DNA from: Palleronia sp. LCG004
GTDB lineage: Bacteria > Pseudomonadota > Alphaproteobacteria > Rhodobacterales > Rhodobacteraceae
Reading direction: 5' to 3'
DNA: 64,000 nucleotides
NCBI RefSeq assembly: GCF_032931615.1
Contig: NZ_CP136759.1
Coordinates: 2,294,001 to 2,358,000 of the forward strand
Part shown: one piece after another, positions 37,401 to 46,884 of the stretch
Layout of the letters: every line of letters starts with the position of its first letter
Position numbering within the stretch: position 1 is the first letter of the stretch
Notes under the pieces: generated by a model
The model's input: the letters and a program-made list of their open reading frames with translations, nothing else
Database searches by the model: none
What the model was told of the DNA's origin: nothing
Program-made: the position numbers and the translations under genes

Positions 37401-38579
37401 ATGACAGTCTACGACACCGCATTTTCCGCCACCACGGCCAGCCCCGTCTTCTTCGACGAAGAACATCAGATGCTGCGCGATCAGGTCCGCCGCTTCGTCG
37501 AGACCGAGATCAAACCCAACGGCCTGCAATGGGAGGAGGACGGGATGGTGCCCCGCGCGCTCTTCCGCAAGATGGGCGAGATCGGATTCTTCGGCATCCG
37601 TTATCCTGAGGAATTCGGCGGATCGGGCCTCGACCATCGGGCCACGATCGTCTGGGCAGAAGAGCTCGGACGCTCGACGTTTTCCGGCGTGGCGATAGGT
37701 GCGCTCGTCCATACCGACATGGCCTCGATCCATATCTGGAACGCCGGCAACGACGAGCAGCGCCGCAAGTGGATCCCGAAATGCATCTCGGGCGAGGCGG
37801 TCTCGGCCGTGGCCGTGTCCGAGCCCGGTGCCGGGTCCGACGTGAAGGGCATCACCACCCGCGCACGGCGTGACGGCGACGACTGGGTATTGAACGGATC
37901 CAAGCTCTTCATCACCAACGGGGTCCACGCGGATCTCTACTGCGTCGCGGCCAAGACCGACCCGGAGGCGAAGCCCTCGCGATCCGTGACGATGTTCCTG
38001 GTGGAGAAAGGCACGCCGGGCTTCAGCGTCGGACGGCAGCTCGACAAGCATGGCTGGCGCTCATCGGATACGGCCGAACTGGTCTTCGAGGACGCGCGGG
38101 TCCCCGCCACCAACGTCCTCGGAGAAGAGGGACGCGGCTTCTACGAGATCATGAAGAATTTCCAGAACGAGCGTCTGGTGATCGGCGCGATGGCCATGGG
38201 CGAGGCACAGGTCGCACTCGAAATCACGCTCGACTGGGTGAAGGGCCGCAACGCCTTCGGGGCGGCGCTCTGGGAAAAGCAGGCGATCCGCCAGCGTCTC
38301 GCCATGCTCGCCGCGCGGGTCGAGGCGTGCCGCCAGATGATCTATGCCACCGGCCGTCGCGCCGCGCTGGGCGAGGACGTCGTGCGCGAGGTCTCGATGA
38401 TCAAGGCGCTAGCGGGCGAGCTCGTCAACGAGGTCATGTACGATTGCGTGCAGTTTCACGGCGGCATGGGCTTCATGCGCGAATCGACCATCGAACGGAT
38501 GTCGCGTGACGCGCGCGTGCAGTCGATCGGCGGCGGTGCGACCGAGGTCATGCTCGAGGAGGTTGCGAAACGGATGTGA
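37401..38579 (+). CDS. Acyl-CoA dehydrogenase family protein
   Basis: A 392-residue FAD flavoenzyme of the acyl-CoA dehydrogenase family (AVSEPGAGSDVKGITTRA for FAD/substrate, QFHGGMGFM in the C-terminal helical domain). The position that carries the catalytic Glu in medium-chain enzymes reads Gly here (SIGGGATEV), while a Glu occurs in the helix-G stretch ALEITLDWVKGR, the base position of isovaleryl- and long-chain type enzymes. The substrate may thus be branched or long-chain; this is inference. GGGAGGA precedes ATG 37401. It is divergent from the CaiB-type gene. The next gene follows after 69 bases. Confidence 0.9.
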   Translation: MTVYDTAFSATTASPVFFDEEHQMLRDQVRRFVETEIKPNGLQWEEDGMVPRALFRKMGEIGFFGIRYPEEFGGSGLDHRATIVWAEELGRSTFSGVAIGALVHTDMASIHIWNAGNDEQRRKWIPKCISGEAVSAVAVSEPGAGSDVKGITTRARRDGDDWVLNGSKLFITNGVHADLYCVAAKTDPEAKPSRSVTMFLVEKGTPGFSVGRQLDKHGWRSSDTAELVFEDARVPATNVLGEEGRGFYEIMKNFQNERLVIGAMAMGEAQVALEITLDWVKGRNAFGAALWEKQAIRQRLAMLAARVEACRQMIYATGRRAALGEDVVREVSMIKALAGELVNEVMYDCVQFHGGMGFMRESTIERMSRDARVQSIGGGATEVMLEEVAKRM

Positions 38580-38648
38580 GCCGGCCTTGACGGGGGAGGC
38601 GCGCGGGGTCCAAGTCGTGGCGTGACCACCCAAGCAAGGACCGCCCCA

Positions 38649-39890
38649 ATGAGCTCCGATCCCGTCGATCCCGCCGCCCTAGACCGTCTGGCCGAGGTCG
38701 CGGTCCGAACCGGCCTCAACCTTCGCGAGGGACAGGACCTGATCCTGACCGCCCCCGTCGAGGCGCTGCCGCTCGTCCGGCGGGTCGCGGCGGCCGCCTA
38801 CCGCGCGGGGGCCAATCTCGTGACGCCGATCCTGTCGGACCCGGAGGTGGCGCTCGCCCGCTACGCCCATGCGCGCGACGAGAGCTTCGACACCGCGCCC
38901 GGCTGGCTCTACGACGGCATGGCCACGGCCTTCGGCAACGATACCGCGCGGATGGCAATCGTGGCCGAGGATCCCATGCTCATGGCCGAGCAGGACCCCG
39001 CCAAGGTCTCGCGCGCGGGCAAGGCCAATTCCATCGCCTACAAGCCGGCGCTGGAAAGGATCGCGACCTTCAAGATCAACTGGACCATCGCCGCCTATCC
39101 CGGACGCCAATGGGCGATGCGGATGTTCCCCGACATGGACCCCGACGCGGCCCAGGCAAAGCTCGCCGAGGCGATCTTCGCGGCGTCCCGCGTCACCGAC
39201 GACAATGCAGTCGCGAACTGGGCCGAGCACAATGCCCGTCTGGCCGAGCGGACCGACTGGCTCAACGGCCACCGCTTCCGCGCCCTGAAATACAGCGGCC
39301 CCGGTCTCGATCTGACCGTGGGCCTTGCCGACGGGCACGAATGGATGGGCGGAGCCTCGCGCGCCGGGAACGGGATCGTGTGCAATCCCAACATCCCGAC
39401 CGAGGAGGTCTTCACCACGCCGCATGCAGCGATGACCGAAGGCCGGGTGCGCGCGACGAAGCCGCTTTCGCATCAGGGCAGCCTCATCGACGGGATCGAG
39501 GTAGAGTTCCGCGAGGGCCGCATCGTCGAGGCGCGCGCGACAAAGGGCGAAGCCGTTTTGCGCGAACTGATCGCGACCGACGAGGGGGCCGCACGTCTGG
39601 GCGAGGTCGCGCTGGTACCCCATTCCTCGCCGATCTCGCAATCCGGCCTGCTTTTCTACAACACGCTCTTCGACGAGAACGCGGCCTGCCATATCGCACT
39701 CGGGCAATGCTATTCCAAATGCTTCGTCGATGGCGACACGCTCACCCCGGCCGAGGTCGAGGAACGAGGCGGCAACAGCTCGATGATCCATGTCGACTGG
39801 ATGATCGGCGGGCCGGAAACCGATATCGACGGCATCGCCGAGGATGGAAGCGTCACACCCGTCTTCCGCAAGGGCGAATGGACGATCTAG
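38649..39890 (+). CDS. M29 family aminopeptidase
   Basis: A 413-residue metallo-aminopeptidase of the thermophilic AmpS/AmpT family (M29). Metal-binding and active-site blocks are recognisable in the C-terminal half: NIPTEEVFTTPH, RATKGEAVL, LGEVALVPHSSPIS, LFYNTLFDENAACHIALG and MIHVDWMIG. Such enzymes remove N-terminal residues with two metal ions. ATG 38649 is chosen; a GTG at 38622 is in frame but has no better ribosome-binding site. Adenine deaminase starts 42 bases downstream, so the two are probably co-transcribed. Confidence 0.92.
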   Translation: MSSDPVDPAALDRLAEVAVRTGLNLREGQDLILTAPVEALPLVRRVAAAAYRAGANLVTPILSDPEVALARYAHARDESFDTAPGWLYDGMATAFGNDTARMAIVAEDPMLMAEQDPAKVSRAGKANSIAYKPALERIATFKINWTIAAYPGRQWAMRMFPDMDPDAAQAKLAEAIFAASRVTDDNAVANWAEHNARLAERTDWLNGHRFRALKYSGPGLDLTVGLADGHEWMGGASRAGNGIVCNPNIPTEEVFTTPHAAMTEGRVRATKPLSHQGSLIDGIEVEFREGRIVEARATKGEAVLRELIATDEGAARLGEVALVPHSSPISQSGLLFYNTLFDENAACHIALGQCYSKCFVDGDTLTPAEVEERGGNSSMIHVDWMIGGPETDIDGIAEDGSVTPVFRKGEWTI

Positions 39891-39932
39891 GCCGGGCTGG
39901 ACATCCTGCGCCCGCCCGCGTCTTCTGAACCG

Positions 39933-41630
39933 ATGGACGACGATCTCGAACAGCGCATCGCCGCCGCGCGCGGCGATCTGCCCGCCGATCTGGTGCTGCG
40001 GGGGGGGCGTGTTCTCGACCTCGTGACGGGTGACCTGCTCGACGGCGATGTCGCGATCCGTGGGGGCACCATCGTCGGAACCTGCGCGGATTACGAAGGG
40101 GCGCGGGTGATCGACGTCTCGGGGCTCATTCTCGTCCCGGGCTTCATCGACACGCATCTCCATGTCGAAAGCAGCCTTGTCACGCCGCTGGAATTCGACC
40201 GCTGCGTGACCCCAAGGGGTATCACCACCGCGATCTGCGACCCGCACGAGATTGCCAACGTGCTGGGCGCGGACGGAATCCGCTGGTTTCAGGCTGCCGC
40301 TCGGCTCACGCTCATGGACCTGCGTGTCCAGCTCTCCTCATGCGTGCCCTCGACCGAAATGGAAACGGCGGGTGCGGAGGTCACGGCTCGCAATATTGCC
40401 GACCTGATGGGCGATCCGAGCGGCATCGGACTTGCCGAATTCATGAACTACCCCGGCATACTCCATCGCGACCCGCAGGCGATGGAAAAGCTGCGGCTCT
40501 TTTCGGGCGGCCATGTCGACGGGCATTGCCCCCTCCTCTCGGGGCGCGATCTCAACGCCTATGTCGCGGCAGGCATCTCGACCGAACACGAGGCGACGAG
40601 CGCCGGCGAAGCGCGCGAGAAGCTGCAGAAGGGAATGCGCGTCCTCATCCGCGAAGGCTCCGTCAGTAAGGATCTCGACGCGTTGGCCCCGCTTCTGACC
40701 GAGCGGACGGCCCCATACATGTGCCTCTGCACCGACGACCGGAATCCGCTCGATATCGGCGAGGCCGGGCATCTCGACTACATGATCCGGCGGCTCGTCG
40801 CGTTGGGCGCACCGCCGCTGGCGGCCTATCGCGCGGCGAGCCTCTCGGCGGCCGAAGCGTTCGGGCTGCGCGACCGCGGGCTGATCGCGCCGGGCAAACG
40901 CGCCGACATCGTGGCCGTCGGAACCCTCGAGGCCTGCGACGCGCGGCTCGTCCTTGCGGGAGGGCGCGTGGTCGATGGCGATGCCTTCGCCGCGCGGGGG
41001 AACCTGCCATCCATCGGGCGCAAATCCGTGACCGCCCCCAGGGCCACGCGAGAGACTTTCCGCTCTTCCGCCAACAGGGTCGAGACGCCCGTCATCGGGA
41101 TCCGCGAAGGTCAGATTTTGACCGATCACCTGAGCGAGGACATCCCCGTCACCGATGGAGACAAGCGCCCAGACCCGTCCCGCGATCTCGCGCGCATCGC
41201 GATCCTCGAACGGCATGGATGCAACGGCAACGTCGCCACCGGCTTCGTGCGCGGTTTCGGGATGACGCGTGGGGCCATCGCCTCCACCGTCTGCCACGAC
41301 CACCACAACATCGCCTGCGTCGGCATCGATTACGACGACATGGCGCTCGCCGCGAACCGCCTGACCGAGATCGAAGGCGGATTCGTGGTTGCGGACGATG
41401 GGAAAATCCTGGCCGAGCTCGCCTTGCCCGTCGCGGGGCTCATGTCGCTGGAGCCGTTCGAGCATGTCGAGGCGCGGCTGCGCGACCTGCGCGACGCGGC
41501 CACGTCACTGGGCGTGACACTCGAGGAGCCCTTCCTGCAACTGGCCTTCCTCGCCCTGCCGGTGATCCCTTCGCTCAAGATCACCGACCGGGGGCTCGTC
41601 GACGTGCTGAAGTTTGAGATCCTGCCCTAA
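39933..41630 (+). CDS. ade: Adenine deaminase
   Basis: A 565-residue amidohydrolase that converts adenine to hypoxanthine and ammonia. The metal-binding motif is [10 protein letters not shown], followed by [20 protein letters not shown], the catalytic TDDRNP and a long C-terminal domain ([10 protein letters not shown]) typical of the Ade family rather than of adenosine deaminases. Length is standard. It lies downstream of the M29 aminopeptidase, which fits a role in salvage of nucleobases and peptides. The stop overlaps the convergent lipoprotein stop by four bases (CTAA). Confidence 0.93.
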   Translation: MDDDLEQRIAAARGDLPADLVLRGGRVLDLVTGDLLDGDVAIRGGTIVGTCADYEGARVIDVSGLILVPGFIDTHLHVESSLVTPLEFDRCVTPRGITTAICDPHEIANVLGADGIRWFQAAARLTLMDLRVQLSSCVPSTEMETAGAEVTARNIADLMGDPSGIGLAEFMNYPGILHRDPQAMEKLRLFSGGHVDGHCPLLSGRDLNAYVAAGISTEHEATSAGEAREKLQKGMRVLIREGSVSKDLDALAPLLTERTAPYMCLCTDDRNPLDIGEAGHLDYMIRRLVALGAPPLAAYRAASLSAAEAFGLRDRGLIAPGKRADIVAVGTLEACDARLVLAGGRVVDGDAFAARGNLPSIGRKSVTAPRATRETFRSSANRVETPVIGIREGQILTDHLSEDIPVTDGDKRPDPSRDLARIAILERHGCNGNVATGFVRGFGMTRGAIASTVCHDHHNIACVGIDYDDMALAANRLTEIEGGFVVADDGKILAELALPVAGLMSLEPFEHVEARLRDLRDAATSLGVTLEEPFLQLAFLALPVIPSLKITDRGLVDVLKFEILP

Positions 41631-41914
41631 CGGCGCGGCACCGAGTAAAGGACGAAACCGCCGACGCGATCGACCTCGATCCCGCCCGTCTCGGTCACGA
41701 AGAGACCGAGATCCCCGGCATCTTCGGGGCAGGCCACCAAATCGGCTGCATCGTCGAGATACTGGTTCGTATAGGCACTTTCGCCCACGCGGCGGCACTG
41801 GTCCCCCTCGTCCCGGTACGGCCCCAAAAGCGGCAGATCGACCGGAATGGGCGGTGCCTCCACCGGCAAACAGGCAGTCAACGTGAGCAGCGCTGCGATC
41901 GGGATAATGCGCAT
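41627..41914 (-). CDS. Small hypothetical lipoprotein
   Basis: A 95-residue protein with a lipoprotein signal ([15 protein letters not shown], lipobox LTAC at about 12-15). The mature part of about 80 residues has two cysteines (in QCRRVGES and LVACPED) that may form a disulfide and ends in a beta-like segment ([14 protein letters not shown]). I do not recognise the family. ATG 41914 is supported by GGAGGAG upstream. It is downstream of the M48 protease lipoprotein on the same strand, with 78 bases between them, so the two may be expressed together. Confidence 0.75.
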   Translation of the reverse strand: MRIIPIAALLTLTACLPVEAPPIPVDLPLLGPYRDEGDQCRRVGESAYTNQYLDDAADLVACPEDAGDLGLFVTETGGIEVDRVGGFVLYSVPRR

Positions 41915-41992
41915 GGGTCTCCTCCGCTCGGAATGGCACGTCCCGACCCTAGCAGCGGCGGCGTGCATCGCGCGAGCGGAATATCGCGGCCT

Positions 41993-42715
41993 CTATCTCT
42001 GTCGTGCGACGACCTCGCGCACGACGCGGATGCGGTCGGCATTCGGCGGATGCGTCCCCAGGAAGCGGTTTCCGGGGTCGGGAGCGTTCTCGAAGAAGGC
42101 AACGCCGCGGATCGGATCGTATCCCGCCCGCATCGTCAGGATCGCACCCAGCGCGTCGGCCTCGAGTTCGAATTCCTTGGAGTAGCGCCGCCCGCCGTAG
42201 AAGGCCCCGATATTCTGCGCCCGCTCGATCGCGACCTCGTCGCCCCCTCCGAGCGCGGCGACCGCCCCGGCGAGGATCGCTCCCGTCTGGGCGGATGCCT
42301 GCCCGCGGGAGATATGGCCCGCGATATGATGCGCCGCCTCGTGGCCCAGGACGAAGGCCAGCTCGTCGCTGTTGGCCGCATCGCGGATGAGCGCCAGCGT
42401 GAATCCCACGACCGGCTGACCGTCGGGCCCGAGCGTCTGGAACGCGTTCGGCGGAATGCCCGGACGATCGTCGACCACGATCGCGTAATCGCATCTGACG
42501 CCGCGCGTCCGCGCGCGGCACTCGTTGATCGCGACCGGCAGCATGTCGTCGACCACTTGCAGAAAGGCCTGGGCCGGAACGCTCGGACGTGTCGGCACCG
42601 GCGTCGGCGTGACGCGCTGCGTTTCGACAGGTGCGGGGCGCGGCGCGGGCTGAACAAGAACGATCTCCCCGCATGCCGTCAGGCCCATCAGGAGGAGGAA
42701 CGCGATATATCTCAT
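41993..42715 (-). CDS. M48 family metalloprotease, lipoprotein form
   Basis: A 240-residue lipoprotein: signal MRYIAFLLLMGLTAC (lipobox LTAC), a proline-rich linker (about 22-45), then an M48 peptidase domain with zinc motif HEAAHH (in LGHEAAHHIAGH) and the third ligand Glu in ELEADALG. The protein is short and lacks the TPR repeats of BepA, resembling LoiP/YcaL-type periplasmic proteases that act in outer-membrane quality control. ATG 42715 is chosen because GAAGG lies 5 bases upstream and the lipobox fits; an upstream in-frame ATG (42736) would spoil the signal. Confidence 0.88.
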   Translation of the reverse strand: MRYIAFLLLMGLTACGEIVLVQPAPRPAPVETQRVTPTPVPTRPSVPAQAFLQVVDDMLPVAINECRARTRGVRCDYAIVVDDRPGIPPNAFQTLGPDGQPVVGFTLALIRDAANSDELAFVLGHEAAHHIAGHISRGQASAQTGAILAGAVAALGGGDEVAIERAQNIGAFYGGRRYSKEFELEADALGAILTMRAGYDPIRGVAFFENAPDPGNRFLGTHPPNADRIRVVREVVARQR

Positions 42716-42816
42716 GGCAACCTTCGTCGGGTTCATCGGCGGTCGCGACAATAACAGCGCCGAGTGCGGCGACCAGTCACGTTTTTAACGATCGCAGTCG
42801 CCCCATCTTCACGATC

Positions 42817-43182
42817 ATGAGCGATGCGCCCCTCGTCATCTACAACGGCCGCTGCCCGATCTGCGTGCCCGAGATCCGGTCCTATCGCCGTCAGGCCGAG
42901 GCCGCCGGCATCGACATGGACTTTGCCGATTTCAACGAGATGTCGCTCGACCGGTTCGATCTGACCGAGGATCAGGCGGCGCGGCGGCTTCACGTCGTCA
43001 GGGACGGACGGCTGGTCTCGGGCATCGATGCGTTCCTCGTGATCTGGCGCGCTCTTCCTCGTACGCGCTGGATCGCGAGGCTCGTAGATCGACCTCTGCT
43101 TCGCCCCTTTGCGGGGTGGATCTATGACCGGATCCTCGCGCCGATCATCTACCGCATGCACAAAGCACGCGAGAGGCGCTAG
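42817..43182 (+). CDS. DCC family (DUF393) thiol-disulfide oxidoreductase-like protein
   Basis: A 121-residue protein of the DCC/DUF393 family. The hallmark DGxCxxC is present as NGRCPIC at about residues 9-15, so the leading Asp is Asn here while both cysteines are kept. The family is predicted to have a thioredoxin-like redox fold; its function is not established. ATG 42817 gives the usual short N-terminus before the first strand (LVIYNGRCPIC). It is divergent from the M48 lipoprotein and followed by the small gene at 43215 after 32 bases. Confidence 0.85.
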   Translation: MSDAPLVIYNGRCPICVPEIRSYRRQAEAAGIDMDFADFNEMSLDRFDLTEDQAARRLHVVRDGRLVSGIDAFLVIWRALPRTRWIARLVDRPLLRPFAGWIYDRILAPIIYRMHKARERR

Positions 43183-43214
43183 CGTCCCGTTCACCGATCG
43201 CCTAGCGTGAGCCC

Positions 43215-43454
43215 ATGTTTACCATCGAACACGATTTCGACGCGACGATCATCACGCTGGTCGACGACCCCGCACCGCACAGGCAGGAGGATGTCGTCGT
43301 CAACGCGTTCGAGGATTGCGTGACGCTCGAACAGGTCGACACGCGCACCGACATCGTGCGGACCGTGACGCTTTCGCTTTCGCAAGTGCGCGATCTGGCC
43401 GCCGCGCTCGACCTGCCCGAAGGGGCCTACCAGCTCGGGACGAAGCAGCGATGA
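43215..43454 (+). CDS. Small conserved-looking protein coupled to the deacetylase
   Basis: A 79-residue acidic protein (MFTIEHDFDATIITLVDD at the start, SLSQVRDLAAALDLPEGAYQ near the end) with mixed strand and helix character, no signal and no cysteine pair. I do not recognise the family. The stop overlaps the start of the class II deacetylase by four bases (ATGA at 43451-43454), so the two proteins are probably made in step and may interact. Codon use resembles the neighbours, supporting a real gene. Confidence 0.7.
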   Translation: MFTIEHDFDATIITLVDDPAPHRQEDVVVNAFEDCVTLEQVDTRTDIVRTVTLSLSQVRDLAAALDLPEGAYQLGTKQR

Positions 43455-44557
43455 GCACGGGATTCTTCTGGGACGAGCGGTGCTTCTGGCATGGCGGCGG
43501 CAATTACGCGTTTCTCGCCCCCGTCGGCGGCCTTGTCGAACCGATGCCGGGGGGCTTGCCCGAAAGCCCCGCCGCCAAGCGGCGGCTCAGATCCCTCATC
43601 GACGTGACGGGCCTCGCTGCGACCCTCGACATGCGGGGCGCGGATCCCGCAACCTGGGAGGATCTCGCCCGCGTCCATCCAGAGCCGTTCCTCGAGAAAT
43701 TCAAGATGCTCTCCGACGATCAGGGCGGCGAGCTCGGCTTGCGGACCCCGTTCTCCAAGGGAGGGTTCGAGATCGCCGCGCTTTCGGCCGGACTGTCCGT
43801 CTCGGCGGTCTCCGCCGTGCTCAGTGGCGAGATGCGCAACGCCTACGCGCTGTCGCGTCCACCCGGTCATCACTGCCTGCCGGAATGGCCGAACGGGTTC
43901 TGCCTGCTCGCGAATATCGCCATCGCGATCGAGGCTTCGCTGGCCAAGGGGTTGGCGCGACGGATCGCGGTAATCGATTGGGACGTGCATCACGGCAACG
44001 GCACGGAAGCGATCTTCTACGACCGCTCCGACGTTCTCACCATCTCGCTGCACCAGGAACGGAACTACCCGCTCGATACCGGCGATGCCGAGGATCGTGG
44101 CCGCGGGGCGGGCGAAGGCTTCAACTGCAACATCCCGCTACCGCCCGGTACGGGCGAAGCCGGCTATCTGTCCGCATGGGATCGGATCGTTGTGCCGCAG
44201 GTCGATGCCTTCGCGCCGGACCTGATCATCGTCGCCTGCGGCTTCGATGCGTCCGGCGTCGATCCACTCGGCCGGATGCTGCTCGGAGCCCAGAGCTTCG
44301 CCAAGCTGACGGCCCGAGCATCCGAGCTTGCCGACCGTCATTGCGGCGGCCGTCTCGTCCTTGTCCACGAAGGCGGCTATTCCGAGCTTCATGTCCCGTT
44401 CTGCGGCCACGCCGCGATAGCGACGCTCGCCGGCAGCGGGATCGACGCAGGCGATCCGCTCGGGCCGCGCATCGCGGGCCAGCAGCCCGGCCCCGAATTC
44501 GACGGCTTCGTCGAAGCGCGGATCGACGCGATCACCCGCACTCTCGGCATCGGGTGA
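43451..44557 (+). CDS. Class II histone deacetylase family protein
   Basis: A 368-residue zinc deacetylase of the arginase/deacetylase fold. Catalytic blocks: SRPPGHHCLPEWPNGFCLLAN (His pair), IDWDVHHGNGTEAIF (metal Asp and His), GFDASGVDPLG (metal Asp) and HEGGY (transition-state Tyr). Bacterial members act on acetylpolyamines or other acylated amines, and some on acetyl-lysine; the substrate here is unknown. The length and the FWDERCFWHGGGNY start match a class II subgroup frequent in proteobacteria. It is translationally coupled to the small gene at 43215. Confidence 0.9.
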   Translation: MSTGFFWDERCFWHGGGNYAFLAPVGGLVEPMPGGLPESPAAKRRLRSLIDVTGLAATLDMRGADPATWEDLARVHPEPFLEKFKMLSDDQGGELGLRTPFSKGGFEIAALSAGLSVSAVSAVLSGEMRNAYALSRPPGHHCLPEWPNGFCLLANIAIAIEASLAKGLARRIAVIDWDVHHGNGTEAIFYDRSDVLTISLHQERNYPLDTGDAEDRGRGAGEGFNCNIPLPPGTGEAGYLSAWDRIVVPQVDAFAPDLIIVACGFDASGVDPLGRMLLGAQSFAKLTARASELADRHCGGRLVLVHEGGYSELHVPFCGHAAIATLAGSGIDAGDPLGPRIAGQQPGPEFDGFVEARIDAITRTLGIG

Positions 44558-44573
44558 TCGGCCTGCAAGGTCT

Positions 44574-45038
<465 letters not shown>

Positions 45039-45061
45039 TCATCATGCTTGTAGAGGCCGGA

Positions 45062-46528
45062 TCACTCCACCGGCAGAGCCACGAAACGCGGATTGCCATC
45101 GCGCCGGATGAGCAGGAGGATCGATTTCCGTCCAGCCTCCTGCGCGGCTTCGACGCGGGCGGTCAGATCGGATGCGGACGCGATCTTCTCCTGCCCCGCC
45201 TCGGTAATGACGTCGCCCGCCCGGATGCCCTTTTCGAAGGCTTCGCTGTCATCGGCGACCTCCGTGATGACGAGACCGTCCATTCCCGACGAGAGACCGA
45301 GTTCCTCGCGGAGCTCTTCGTCGAGCGGGCTCACCGTGAGGCCGAGAAGTTCCGTCTCGTCGCTTTGCGGCACTTCTTCGGGCGTGGCCGCGGTCCGGAT
45401 GGCCTGCGCTTCCTCGCGGCGACCAAGCGTGACGGACAGCTCGACCTCCTCGCCGTCGCGATAGACCGTCACCGGAACCTCGGTGCCGACCTCTGCATCG
45501 CCGACACGGCGGACGAGTTCCCGGGTATCGACGACATCGTTGCCGTTGAAACCGGTGATAACATCGCCGGCCTCGACGCCGGCCTCCTGCGCAGGGCCTT
45601 CGGGCACGTCGGTGACCAGCGCGCCCGAGACATTCTCGAGCCCGATGCTTTCGGCGATGTCATCCGTCACGTCCTGGATGCTGACGCCCAGCCAACCGCG
45701 CCGTGTCTCGCCGAATTCGCGAAGCTGGTCGACGACCTTGGTCACGACGTTCGAGGACATGGCGAAGCCGATGCCGATCGAACCGCCATTGGGCGACAGG
45801 ATCGCGGTATTCACGCCGACGACTTCGCCATCCATGTTGAAGAGCGGCCCGCCGGAATTGCCCCGATTGATCGCCGCATCCGTCTGAATGTAATCGTCAT
45901 ACGTCCCCGAAAGCGCGCGATTTCGCGCCGAGACGATGCCAGCCGAGACCGAGAAGCCCTGCCCGAGCGGGTTGCCCATCGCGACAACCCAGTCGCCGAC
46001 ACGCGCCTCGTCGCTGTTGCCGAACGGAACCGGCTGGAGCGGCGCGTCGGAGGTGACCTTCAGAAGCGCGATGTCGGTGTTCGGATCGGTCCCGATCACT
46101 TCGGCCGGGAGCTGCTCTCCGTTGTAGAATTCGATATTGATCTCGTCCGCGTCCTGAATCACGTGATTGTTCGTCACGATAAATCCGTCTTCGGAAATGA
46201 CGAAACCGGATCCGAGTGCCGCACGGCTGCGCGGGGCCGGGTCCGCTTCGCCGCCTGGGCCGCGCTCCATGAAGTCGCGGAAGAAATCCTCGAAGGGGGA
46301 TCCTTCGGGAATCTGCGGCGCGGGACCGGTCCGCGACGAGACCGTCGTCGATGTCGTGATATTCACGACCGAATCGCTGATCTGCTCTGCCAGAGGAGCG
46401 AAAGTCTCGGGGGTGGCCTTGGCGCTGGCCGCCTGCGTCACGGCAAGAGCGATGCCGAGAAAGAGGGCGGTGAACCATTGGCGCGGAGAAACCTGCGCCT
46501 GGCCTTGCGGGATTGCGATAGACGTCAC
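45062..46528 (-). CDS. Do/DegQ family periplasmic serine protease
   Basis: A 488-residue HtrA-family protease. A signal peptide (cleavage after ASA, about residue 36) exports it. The trypsin-like domain has the triad His122 (VTNNHV), Asp152 (NTDIALLK) and Ser225 (GNSGGP). Two PDZ domains follow at about 270-365 and 395-488. It degrades or refolds misfolded envelope proteins. The start is GTG 46528, supported by AAGGAGA 5 bases upstream; no ATG is near. It lies downstream of hflK-hflC-DUF2065, an order common in alphaproteobacteria; the 161-base gap contains a TTGACA (46667-46662, reverse) and may hold its own promoter. Confidence 0.93.
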   Translation of the reverse strand: MTSIAIPQGQAQVSPRQWFTALFLGIALAVTQAASAKATPETFAPLAEQISDSVVNITTSTTVSSRTGPAPQIPEGSPFEDFFRDFMERGPGGEADPAPRSRAALGSGFVISEDGFIVTNNHVIQDADEINIEFYNGEQLPAEVIGTDPNTDIALLKVTSDAPLQPVPFGNSDEARVGDWVVAMGNPLGQGFSVSAGIVSARNRALSGTYDDYIQTDAAINRGNSGGPLFNMDGEVVGVNTAILSPNGGSIGIGFAMSSNVVTKVVDQLREFGETRRGWLGVSIQDVTDDIAESIGLENVSGALVTDVPEGPAQEAGVEAGDVITGFNGNDVVDTRELVRRVGDAEVGTEVPVTVYRDGEEVELSVTLGRREEAQAIRTAATPEEVPQSDETELLGLTVSPLDEELREELGLSSGMDGLVITEVADDSEAFEKGIRAGDVITEAGQEKIASASDLTARVEAAQEAGRKSILLLIRRDGNPRFVALPVE

Positions 46529-46689
46529 TCGTCTCTCCTTAGCTCTGCTGGAATATCCGGGCCGCGTCAGATCGGGACGATCCTTGCAAGCCCTGGCGTT
46601 GCCTGATGATCCGATTAAACGATTCTGTGGGCGTCTCGCAACAGATCCGGATCGATGCATCTGTCAAACCACCGTGAAAGTCTGACACA

Positions 46690-46884
46690 TCACGTCGTCA
46701 GCCCGTGGTAAAGCACGACGAGCCCGACGCCGGCCACCAACGCCAGAAGGCCGATCAGACGTCGCGCCTCGACCGGTACAAGACGTAGTGCGTCGAGCAG
46801 ATCCTCCAAACGCGAAGGGGCCAGTGCGAACACCAGCCCCTCGAAAATCAGGACGAGCCCGATGCTCAGAACGACGAATTCCAT
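46690..46884 (-). CDS. DUF2065 small membrane protein
   Basis: A 64-residue protein with two membrane helices (VVLSIGLVLIFEGLVFALAP and LIGLLALVAGVGLVVLY) separated by a short basic, proline-containing loop with SRLEDLLDALRLVP, the DUF2065 pattern. Function unknown; it is regularly encoded with hflC and degP, suggesting a part in membrane protein quality control. The start ATG at 46884 shares a base with the hflC stop (TTGATG), the same junction as between hflK and hflC. Confidence 0.85.
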   Translation of the reverse strand: MEFVVLSIGLVLIFEGLVFALAPSRLEDLLDALRLVPVEARRLIGLLALVAGVGLVVLYHGLTT

